Under the pieces are notes generated by a model. That model saw nothing but the letters and a program-made list of their open reading frames with translations. It was not told the origin of the DNA and did no database searches. The translations under genes were made by a program, and so were the position numbers. From Chloroflexota bacterium (GTDB lineage Bacteria; Chloroflexota; Limnocylindria; Limnocylindrales; CSP1-4), in assembly GCA_025355255.1 (NCBI GenBank), contig JANYAA010000144.1:1-8252 (forward strand): a stretch of 8,252 nucleotides of DNA, in the 5' to 3' direction. Shown piece by piece: positions 1-5,220 of this stretch. The number at the start of each line of letters is the position of its first letter. Position 1 is the stretch's first letter.

Positions 1-349
1 CCTGCCAGCTCAGGCCGAAGCGGTCTTTGAGCCAGCCGCACCGGCTGGCCGTGCCGCCGTCAGCGAGGAGCGCGTCCCAATAGTGGTCCACCTCGGCCTG
101 GTCGGCGCAGTGGATCTGGAACGAGACCGCCTCGGTGAACGGGAACTCGGCGCCGCCGTTGAGCGCGACGAACTTCTGGCCAAGCACGGTGAACTCGACG
201 GCCATCACGTCGCCCCGCTTCTGGAACGGCGTGTCGGTCTCAACGCGGGTCACGGACTCCACGCGGCTGTCCGGGAAGACGGCGGCGTAGAACTCGGCCG
301 CCTCGCTGGCGGTTCGGCTGTAGAACAGGCAGGGGGTGAGCGTGGGCAT
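1..349 (-). CDS. PhnB-like VOC family protein (3' end off the window)
   Basis: The reverse strand reads from an ATG at 349 without a stop to the left edge, giving 116 residues. The sequence fits the PhnB-like branch of the VOC (glyoxalase/bleomycin-resistance) superfamily: an N-terminal PCLFYSRTASEAAEFYAAVF followed by PDSRV, then VLGQKFVALNGG near 55-66, FTEAVSFQIHCADQAEVDHYW at about 71-91 and CGWLKDRFGLSWQ at 104-116. In this family the last motif lies some 25 to 40 residues before the C terminus, so most of the protein is present. Such proteins are small cytosolic dimers, often annotated PhnB or 3-demethylubiquinone methyltransferase-like, but their activities are mostly unknown. No Shine-Dalgarno is visible before the ATG. 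The gene is divergent from the hydrolase at 446. Family assignment is confident; the function is not. Confidence 0.9.
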   Translation of the reverse strand, partial: MPTLTPCLFYSRTASEAAEFYAAVFPDSRVESVTRVETDTPFQKRGDVMAVEFTVLGQKFVALNGGAEFPFTEAVSFQIHCADQAEVDHYWDALLADGGTASRCGWLKDRFGLSWQ

Positions 350-445
350 GGCTGCAGCCTCGGGCGGGACGACGGGGGTGGCAGACGCCAGCGTACGCCA
401 GCCACATCTCGAGGGCTTCCGCCGCCGCGGGTGCACAATCGGGAG

Positions 446-1300
446 ATGCAGACGCAGCGCGTTCCCGTTGCCGAGGGTGTGGACCTGGCGGTCAGCCTCT
501 GGACCCCTGACGGCCCGCCAGCCGGCCCAACGTTTGTCCTCGTCCACGGTCTGGCGTCCAACGCGCGGCTGTGGGACGGGGTGGCGGCCCAGCTGGTGGC
601 CCGCGGCCATACCGCGGTGGCGGTGGACCTCCGCGGCCACGGGCGATCCGCCAAGCCGGACGGCCCCTACGACGTGCCCACCGTGGCGGACGACGTGGCT
701 GCGCTCATCCGCGGGCTCAGGCTGGACCGGCCCATCGTTGCGGGGCAGTCCTGGGGCGGGAACGTGGTGCTGGAGCTTGCCGCGCGCCACGGCGACCTGA
801 TCCGCGGGATCGTCTGCGTGGACGGCGGCTGGCTGGAGCCGGGCACAGCGTTCACGTCGTGGGAGGCGTGTCGCGAGGCGCTCGCCCCGCCGCGTCTGGC
901 CGGGCGACCCGGCGCGGAGCTTGAGGGGTACATCCGCCGTGCGCATCCCGACTGGCCGGAGACGGGGATCGCCGGGACGCTCGCCAACATGGAGTGGCGT
1001 CCGGACGGGACCATCGCCCCCTGGCTGACGTATGACCGCCACATCGCGGTCCTGCGCGGCATGTGGGAGCACAGGCCCACGGCGCTCTACGCCGGGATCG
1101 AGGTGCCGGTGCTCCTGCTGCCCGCCGTCAATGACCGGTCGCGCGAAGCCCGGCAGCGCGCGTCGGTTGCCCAAGCGGCCGCTGCGCTCCCGAACGCCCG
1201 GGTCCACTGGTTCACCGGCGACCACGACATCCACGCGCAGCACCCAGCCGAACTGGCCGATGCGATGATCGACATGATTGACAACGGCTTCTTCGCGTGA
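446..1300 (+). CDS. Alpha/beta-fold hydrolase
   Basis: A 284-residue alpha/beta hydrolase of usual length. Visible are the oxyanion-side motif LVHGLASNARLW (about 32-43), DLRGHGRS (61-68), the nucleophile elbow GQSWGG with Ser102, the acid-strand motif VLLLPAVNDRS with Asp230, and TGDHDIHAQHP with probable catalytic His260. The triad Ser-Asp-His is therefore complete. Substrate cannot be read from the sequence; esterase, epoxide or haloalkane-type activities are all possible. The frame is open further left to 83, but that part lies antisense to the VOC gene and is unlike any hydrolase, so the ATG at 446 is chosen; homology begins right there. GGGAG abuts the ATG too closely for a normal ribosome site, and CACAAT ends 6 bases before the ATG, so a leaderless start is possible. 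The stop overlaps the next gene by GTGA. Confidence 0.92.
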   Translation: MQTQRVPVAEGVDLAVSLWTPDGPPAGPTFVLVHGLASNARLWDGVAAQLVARGHTAVAVDLRGHGRSAKPDGPYDVPTVADDVAALIRGLRLDRPIVAGQSWGGNVVLELAARHGDLIRGIVCVDGGWLEPGTAFTSWEACREALAPPRLAGRPGAELEGYIRRAHPDWPETGIAGTLANMEWRPDGTIAPWLTYDRHIAVLRGMWEHRPTALYAGIEVPVLLLPAVNDRSREARQRASVAQAAAALPNARVHWFTGDHDIHAQHPAELADAMIDMIDNGFFA

Positions 1301-2613
1301 CCACGGGTCCGCGCATCCTCGCCATCATGGGCTCCGGCGAAACGGCGCCCGCCATGGCCAAGGTCCACCGGGCGCTCTTTGAGCGCTTCGGGGCCGGTGC
1401 GGGACCGGTGGCCGCTGCCGTCATCGACACGCCGTACGGGTTCCAGGAGAACGCGGACGAGCTGTCGGCACGGACGATGGAGTTCTTCGCCACCAGCGTG
1501 GGCAACCCGGTGGAGGTGGCCTCATACCGGTCCGCGGACGTGGACGCCCTGACGGCCTCGACGGCGCTGGCGCGTATCCGCGGCGCCCGCTACGTGATGG
1601 CCGGCCCCGGCAGCCCCAGCTACGCGCTGCGCCAGTGGGCCGGCGGACCCTTCCCCGCTGCGCTGGCGGAGAAGCTCAGCGGCGGTGCCGGCAGCGGCGT
1701 CCTCACCATGGCGAGCGCCGCGGCCCTCACGCTGGGCGTCGTGACTATCCCGGTCTACGAGGTCTACAAGGTGGGCGAGGCACCCCGCTGGCTGCCGGGG
1801 CTGGACCTGCTTGGCGCGGCCACCGGGCTGCGCGCCGCCGTGGTCCCCCACTACGACAACGCAGAGGGCGGCAGCCACGACACGCGCTTCTGCTACATGG
1901 GCGAGCGCCGGCTGCGCATACTTGAGGCGATGCTCCCCGATGGGGTCTTCATCCTTGGCGTGGACAGCCACACGGCGCTGCTGCTGGATCTCGACGCAGG
2001 CACCGCCACGGTGACCGGGCTGGGCGGCATCACCGTCCGCGTGGACGGCCGCAGCACCCTGTTTGCACATGGGTCAACCATCGGCATCGACGCCATCGGC
2101 GAGGCAGCGCGCGGGCTGGCAGCAGGCCAGTCGGCCGAGACGGTGTATGAAGCCGCGATTGCGACCGCCGAGGACGGCGCACAGCGCCGACGTGGGTCAC
2201 GGCCAACGGCGACGCTACGCGACGACATGACTCACCTCGAAGGCACGTTCATCGCGGCGCTTGATGCCGTCGATACCGCTGCCGCCGTGAGCGCGCTGCT
2301 GGATCTTGACTCGGCCATTGCCGCCCGCGTGCGGGCCGGCGAGGACAGCCCGGACCTGGACAACGCCAGCGCCACGTTCCGCTCGCTGATCGTCCGGCTG
2401 GGCGAGCACGCCGCCACCGGCAATGCGGATCCCCGCGACGCCATCGCGCCACTCGTGGAGGCCTTGCTGGAGCTGCGCACCGCGGCCCGCGCGGCCAAGG
2501 ACTGGGCGGCCTCCGACCTTATCCGCAACAAGCTGGCCGCCGCCGGCGTGGAAGTCCGCGACAGCGCCGACGGCGCAACCTGGGTCCTCACCGACCCGAC
2601 CCCCAAGCACTAG
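1297..2613 (+). CDS. Peptidase S51/cyanophycinase-like protein fused to a CysS-type C-terminal domain
   Basis: A 438-residue two-domain protein starting with a GTG that overlaps the hydrolase stop, so translation is probably coupled. Residues 1 to about 290 look like a class-I glutamine-amidotransferase/peptidase S51 fold: ILAIMGSGE at the start, YVMAGPGSPSYAL (99-111), the elbow MASAAALTLG with Ser140 in place of the usual GxSAGA, VVPHYDN with His185, and GVDSHTALLLDL near 221-232. In S51 relatives this last motif usually reads DExTAL; here the Glu is Ser224, so peptidase activity is uncertain. Residues from about 315 are helical and end in LRTAARAAKDWAASDLIR, then GVEV and GATWVL. This closely resembles the C-terminal tail of cysteinyl-tRNA synthetase (CysS/YqeB C-terminal domain). 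No synthetase catalytic HIGH or KMSKS region is present, so this is not a CysRS. Function unknown. Confidence 0.85.
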   Translation: MTTGPRILAIMGSGETAPAMAKVHRALFERFGAGAGPVAAAVIDTPYGFQENADELSARTMEFFATSVGNPVEVASYRSADVDALTASTALARIRGARYVMAGPGSPSYALRQWAGGPFPAALAEKLSGGAGSGVLTMASAAALTLGVVTIPVYEVYKVGEAPRWLPGLDLLGAATGLRAAVVPHYDNAEGGSHDTRFCYMGERRLRILEAMLPDGVFILGVDSHTALLLDLDAGTATVTGLGGITVRVDGRSTLFAHGSTIGIDAIGEAARGLAAGQSAETVYEAAIATAEDGAQRRRGSRPTATLRDDMTHLEGTFIAALDAVDTAAAVSALLDLDSAIAARVRAGEDSPDLDNASATFRSLIVRLGEHAATGNADPRDAIAPLVEALLELRTAARAAKDWAASDLIRNKLAAAGVEVRDSADGATWVLTDPTPKH

Positions 2614-2616
2614 GAG
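2612..2616 (+). promoter_or_regulatory. Shine-Dalgarno for the LLM oxidoreductase
   Basis: AGGAG overlaps the TAG stop of the preceding gene and sits 7 bases before the ATG at 2624. It fixes that start although the reading frame is open much further upstream, inside the preceding gene. Confidence 0.8.
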
Positions 2617-2623
2617 TTCAGAC

Positions 2624-3571
2624 ATGGAGACCAAGCTCGGCCTGCTGCTGTGGAGCCAGGCGACAACCTGGGAGGACTTCGAGGCTGCAGCGCGTCGCGT
2701 GGACGAGCTCGGCTACGACCAGCTCTGGGCGTGGGACCACCTCTACGCCATCTTCGGCGACCCGTACCAGCCCATCTTCGAGGGCTACACCACGCTCGCG
2801 GCGTGGGCCAAGGTGACCAGCCGGGTCAACCTCGGCCTGCTCGTAGGCGCCAACACGTTCCGCAACCCGGCGATCGTCGCAAAGATGCTGACCACCATCG
2901 ACCACCTGAGCGGTGGCCGCGCCATCGCCGGTCTCGGCGGCGCATGGCACACCCTTGAGCACAAGGCGGCCGGCATCGACTTCGGCAGCGGCTTTGGCCA
3001 GCGGTTGGACTGGCTGGACGAGGCGGTTGCCGCCGTGCGCGCGATGCTTGACGGCGCGTCGGTGACCTCGCCCGTCGGCGGCCATTACGCCTTTGACGAC
3101 TTCCGTCTGCTGCCCGCGCCCGTCCAGGCCCACCTGCCCATCCTCATCGGCGGCTCGGGCGAGCGCAAGACGCTGCGGACCGTGGCCAAGTACGCGGACC
3201 AGTGGAACGCGATGGGCTCGGCCGAGTTCCTGCGCCACAAGGTGGACGTGCTGCGCCAGCACTGCGACGAAGTTGGCCGCGACATGGCCGACATCGAGTT
3301 CACGGCGGGCTGCAAGCCGATCATCCGCTCCACCGAGGCGGAGGCTCGCCGCGTCTGGGAGGCCCAGATGGCGCACAACAAGACGCCCATGGCCAATGTG
3401 CTCGATGACGCGACGTTCTGGGTGGGGACGCCCGAGATGGTGGCGGACCGGATGCTGGAGCTGACGCCGCTGGGCTTCCACAGCTTCCTGGGCGAGGTTG
3501 CCGCCCCGTACGACGACGAGACGTTTGTCCGCTGGATCGAAGAGGTCCGGCCGATGGTGGACCGCGCCTGA
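2624..3571 (+). CDS. LLM-class flavin/F420-dependent oxidoreductase
   Basis: A 315-residue bacterial luciferase-like (LLM) TIM-barrel protein of normal length. Characteristic stretches are DELGYDQLWAWDHLYAIFGD (about 27-46), VNLGLLVGANTFRNPAIVAK (68-87), TIDHLSGGRAIAGLGGAWH (91-109), AAGIDFGSGFGQRLDWLDE (115-133), the barrel strand LPILIGGSGERKTLR (171-185) and VGTPEMVADRM (267-277). The IDFGSGFGxRLDWLDE block is typical of an actinobacterial and Chloroflexi subgroup annotated as F420-dependent; use of F420 rather than FMN is inferred from that subgroup. These enzymes transfer hydride between cofactor and a small organic substrate, unknown here. Ten bases separate its ATG from the upstream stop, so it probably shares a transcript with the hydrolase and the S51-like gene. 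It converges with vapC, 21 bases away. Confidence 0.92.
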   Translation: METKLGLLLWSQATTWEDFEAAARRVDELGYDQLWAWDHLYAIFGDPYQPIFEGYTTLAAWAKVTSRVNLGLLVGANTFRNPAIVAKMLTTIDHLSGGRAIAGLGGAWHTLEHKAAGIDFGSGFGQRLDWLDEAVAAVRAMLDGASVTSPVGGHYAFDDFRLLPAPVQAHLPILIGGSGERKTLRTVAKYADQWNAMGSAEFLRHKVDVLRQHCDEVGRDMADIEFTAGCKPIIRSTEAEARRVWEAQMAHNKTPMANVLDDATFWVGTPEMVADRMLELTPLGFHSFLGEVAAPYDDETFVRWIEEVRPMVDRA

Positions 3572-3592
3572 CGGCCGTCGGTATGGCGCCGG

Positions 3593-3985
3593 CTACGGCG
3601 TGGTTGCGAAGCCCGCTGTCCGGAAGTCGGCGTCGATAGCAATCGTTCGCTCGATGCCCGCACGGTGCATCAGCGCAAAGCTCGTGCGATCCACCAGCGA
3701 GACCGAGGAGTCTAGGCGCTCACGAAAGGCGCTCAGGGCCGCTGCGTGAAGCTCGGCGTCCACGGGCACGACATCAAGCCTGGGCAGGACCCGGTCGATC
3801 ACGTCGGCCGCAACAGCTGGCCCAAACCTGCGTCGGACGACGGCGAGGGTCTCGACGACCACATACGTGTGGGTGACCAACGCCTCGGTGGACACTTGCG
3901 CGAACGCGTCGACCACCCCGGCGTGCGCCGGATCGTCGCGGTCGATCAGCGCGATGATCGCGCTGGTGTCCACGAAGAGCGTCAC
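3593..3985 (-). CDS. vapC: PIN-domain ribonuclease toxin (VapC family)
   Basis: A 130-residue single PIN domain, the usual size of VapC toxins. The acidic metal-binding residues can be placed: Asp6 in FVDTSAIIALID, Glu45 in VVVETLAVV, Asp99 in VSLVDRTSFALM and Asp118/Asp120 in AIDADFRTAGF. All expected acids are present, so the toxin is probably an active Mg-dependent RNase; known VapCs cleave tRNA or rRNA, and the target cannot be told from sequence. The ATG overlaps the stop of the antitoxin gene by ATGA, indicating translational coupling in an antitoxin-first operon. It ends 21 bases from the convergent LLM oxidoreductase gene. Confidence 0.93.
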   Translation of the reverse strand: MTLFVDTSAIIALIDRDDPAHAGVVDAFAQVSTEALVTHTYVVVETLAVVRRRFGPAVAADVIDRVLPRLDVVPVDAELHAAALSAFRERLDSSVSLVDRTSFALMHRAGIERTIAIDADFRTAGFATTP

Positions 3986-4224
3986 CAGCGGTCCCCGTCC
4001 AGCACGTCATCGTGATCGCGGGCGACGGCGCCCGTCCCCGAGGCAACAAGACCAGCCGCGCCAAGCAGTGCGGCGTGTCGCCGTGCCCGCTCCGCGCTCT
4101 CATCCGGAACCACCTGATCCACAGCGTCCCGAAGCAGCGCGGCAATGGACACTCGCCGCCTTCTGGACTCCGCCCGGAGACGTTGCATCTGGGCCTCGGT
4201 GAGCGAGATCTGCGTCCGGATCAT
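3982..4224 (-). CDS. vapB: Ribbon-helix-helix antitoxin (VapB/CopG type)
   Basis: An 80-residue protein beginning MIRTQISLTEAQMQRLRAES, the short DNA-contacting strand and first helix of a ribbon-helix-helix fold, followed by SIAALLRDAVDQVV as the second helix. The Arg/Ala-rich middle and acidic end (DHDDVLDGDRW) would be the flexible toxin-neutralising tail. It directly precedes and overlaps the PIN toxin. Another in-frame ATG at 4248 would add 8 residues (MTNCYHPD) unlike RHH proteins. I prefer 4224 because the fold starts there and because an extended -10 box ends 6 bases before it, implying a leaderless mRNA. The antitoxin should repress its own operon through the palindrome at 4215-4231. 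Confidence 0.88.
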   Translation of the reverse strand: MIRTQISLTEAQMQRLRAESRRRRVSIAALLRDAVDQVVPDESAERARRHAALLGAAGLVASGTGAVARDHDDVLDGDRW

Positions 4225-4231
4225 GTCCGGA
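4215..4231. promoter_or_regulatory. Palindromic candidate operator of vapBC
   Basis: TCCGGA-TCATG-TCCGGA is a 17-base inverted repeat; each 6-base arm is also palindromic. It covers the antitoxin start codon and the last base of the proposed -10 box, which suits a site where the RHH antitoxin would block transcription. Binding is inferred; part of the symmetry may be coincidental in G+C-rich DNA. Confidence 0.45.
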
Positions 4232-4239
4232 TGATAACA
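4231..4239 (-). promoter_or_regulatory. Extended -10 element of vapBC
   Basis: The reverse strand reads TGTTATCAT, an extended -10 (TGn) plus TATCAT, five of six matches to TATAAT. The ATG at 4224 begins 7 bases downstream, exactly where transcription would start, so the antitoxin mRNA is probably leaderless. No convincing -35 is seen; CTTACA with a 19-base spacer is weak. Confidence 0.5.
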
Positions 4240-4309
4240 GTTGGTCATTTGATGATGTAAGCCTCAGTCCTGCTGATTCGGCCCGAGCCTACACCGGCCG
4301 GCTTCGCTG

Positions 4310-4330
4310 GCGCTTATGCCAAGCGCGCTT
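4310..4330. repeat. Inverted repeat between the divergent vapBC and sulfur-operon promoters
   Basis: GCGCTT-ATGCC-AAGCGC forms a 6-base inverted repeat, directly followed by GCTT so that AAGCGCGCTT (4321-4330) is a second, perfect 10-base palindrome. It lies upstream of the short polycysteine ORF and could be a regulator site. The rest of 4249-4371 shows no ORF I can support. Confidence 0.35.
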
Positions 4331-4352
4331 GTCAGCGTGGTTCAAGATCCCC

Positions 4353-4361
4353 TGCTAGTCT
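4353..4361 (+). promoter_or_regulatory. Candidate extended -10 box for the sulfur operon
   Basis: TGCTAGTCT has a TGn extension and the TAnnnT pattern, but only three of six matches to TATAAT. Transcription starting about 7 bases downstream would leave only some four bases before the ATG at 4372, an essentially leaderless short ORF. TTGTCA at 4329-4334 resembles a -35 but is 21 bases away, which is too far for a standard promoter. Confidence 0.3.
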
Positions 4362-4371
4362 CCGCATACCA

Positions 4372-4485
4372 ATGAACACCCCCATGCGCTTCGGCGCTGC
4401 CGCACCCGACCGCCATGTCTCCACGGCGTGTTGTTGTTGTCGACGGCGGCCCCGGAGTCGGGAGGACGTCGTCCGGAAGGACTGA
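4372..4485 (+). CDS. Short polycysteine leader ORF (putative cysteine-responsive attenuator peptide)
   Basis: An ATG at 4372 opens a 37-codon frame ending with TGA at 4483-4485. Residues 1-19 are unremarkable (MNTPMRFGAAAPDRHVSTA); residues 20-23 are four consecutive cysteines, all encoded TGT at 4429-4440, followed by RRRPRSR and EDVVRKD. The neighbouring genes mostly use TGC for Cys, so a TGT run stands out. No Shine-Dalgarno precedes the ATG and a -10-like box lies 10 bases upstream, suggesting leaderless or near-leaderless translation. In mycobacteria, leaderless polycysteine short ORFs upstream of sulfur-metabolism genes are established cysteine-responsive attenuators. Here the downstream genes are DUF4395 and a ThiF/MoeB-rhodanese protein, which fits. 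The peptide itself probably has no function; ribosome pausing at the Cys codons would be the signal. That role is inferred. Confidence 0.7.
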   Translation: MNTPMRFGAAAPDRHVSTACCCCRRRPRSREDVVRKD

Positions 4486-4648
4486 CCGCACAGACGCAGA
4501 CGTCGGCGGGCAGACCGCCGGACGCAGCGCCCAGGGGCCGCGGATCCACGAGGACCGCGGCTCTGCTGTTTCTCCCAGCGTGACACCGGCAGGCCGCCGC
4601 AAGCCCCCGCAGCGTCCCTCGCCCTCGTCACGTCTTCAGGAGTTCACC
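4441..4648 (+). promoter_or_regulatory. Structured leader between polycysteine ORF and DUF4395 gene
   Basis: Directly after the Cys codons, CGACG (4441-4445) can pair with CGTCG (4467-4471) around an inner CCCG-GAGT-CGGG hairpin (4451-4462). GTCGTCC (4468-4474) can instead pair with GGAC and GAC (4479-4486) across a GGAA loop, with the U of the stop codon bulged. The two share 4468-4471 and exclude each other. Further hairpins are GTCGGCGG with CCGCC/GAC (4502-4523) and GGGGCCGCGG with CCGCGGCTCT (4534-4564, including wobble pairs). The last is followed by only GCTGTTTCT, not a convincing U-run, so control might act on translation rather than termination. No other ORF is supported from 4486 to 4648. 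Confidence 0.4.
4638..4642 (+). promoter_or_regulatory. Shine-Dalgarno for the DUF4395 gene
   Basis: AGGAG lies 6 bases before GTG at 4649. It selects this GTG over in-frame starts as far upstream as 4415, whose reading would cross the leader and overlap the short ORF in another frame. Confidence 0.8.
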
Positions 4649-5158
4649 GTGGCCCCGTCCCTTACCCCGCCTGCCCGCACCATCGACCCTCGCGGTCAGC
4701 GCTTCGGCGCAGGCGTGTCCGTCGTCGTCCTCATCATCGCCTTCGTCACCGGCTGGTTCTGGCTGGCAGCCCTCGTCGGGCTGAACCTCATCGTCGCCTC
4801 CCTGTTTGGGACGCGGCTGTTCCTGCCGGGGCGGGTCTGGCCCATCGTGCGCAATACGCTCAAGCTTGGCCCGCCAAAGGAGCCCGAGCACGAGTACCCG
4901 CCGCGCTTCGCCCAGGCCTTGGGCGGCATCTTCATCGCCGTGGGCACGCTGCCCTATATCGCGGGTCTGGCCGCCGGCGGCTGGCTGCTGGTGGGCGCCG
5001 TTGCCGCGCTTCAGACCCTGCTGGCCGCAACCGGCTACTGCGTCGGCTGCAAGCTGTACTTCCTGCGCTGGTGGCTCCCGTCCGTCTTCGCCCGGCTGTT
5101 CCGCAAGCAGGACCAGCGCCTCGGCTTCGTCGCCCAGCCGCTGCAGCGCATCGCCTGA
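4649..5158 (+). CDS. DUF4395 family membrane protein
   Basis: A 169-residue protein matching the DUF4395 pattern: IDPRGQRFGAGVSVVVLIIAF at 12-32, PPKEPEHEYPPRFAQALGGIF (75-95) and a final ATGYCVGCKLYFLRWW (127-142) with the CxxC pair Cys131/Cys134. Hydrophobic stretches at about 23-55 and 92-130 suggest four short membrane segments, or two hairpins, with the loop bearing the acidic PPKEPEHEYPPRF block between them. Function is not established. Members often lie beside rhodanese, thioredoxin-like or other sulfur-handling genes, and the CxxC pair suggests a redox or sulfur-relay role at the membrane; this is inference. The GTG start is set by AGGAG at 4638. It precedes the ThiF-rhodanese gene by 62 bases on the same strand and is the first full-length gene after the polycysteine leader ORF. 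Confidence 0.88.
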   Translation: MAPSLTPPARTIDPRGQRFGAGVSVVVLIIAFVTGWFWLAALVGLNLIVASLFGTRLFLPGRVWPIVRNTLKLGPPKEPEHEYPPRFAQALGGIFIAVGTLPYIAGLAAGGWLLVGAVAALQTLLAATGYCVGCKLYFLRWWLPSVFARLFRKQDQRLGFVAQPLQRIA

Positions 5159-5209
5159 TCAGCGGCGCTGCAAGATCTCGCTGACCGCGCGACGATAGGC
5201 GGAGCACGC

Positions 5210-5215
5210 AAGGAG
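5210..5215 (+). promoter_or_regulatory. Shine-Dalgarno for the ThiF/MoeB-rhodanese gene
   Basis: AAGGAG ends 5 bases before GTG at 5221 and supports that start. Confidence 0.8.
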
Positions 5216-5220
5216 TCTCC

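Noticed and set aside
83..445. Upstream 121-residue extension of the hydrolase reading frame
   Set aside because: It is antisense to the well-recognised VOC gene, low in hydrophobic structure and outside the hydrolase fold.
2215..3481. Long open frames on the reverse strand across the S51-like and LLM genes
   Set aside because: They mirror the codon bias of convincing forward genes in high-GC DNA and show no recognisable protein features.
4491..4502. CAGACG tandem repeat
   Set aside because: Only two copies in G+C-rich sequence; no sign of a longer array or CRISPR.
4415..4648. Long N-terminal extension of the DUF4395 protein from ATG 4415
   Set aside because: AGGAG precedes GTG at 4649 and the DUF4395 pattern starts just after it; the extension overlaps the polycysteine ORF in another frame and is of low complexity.
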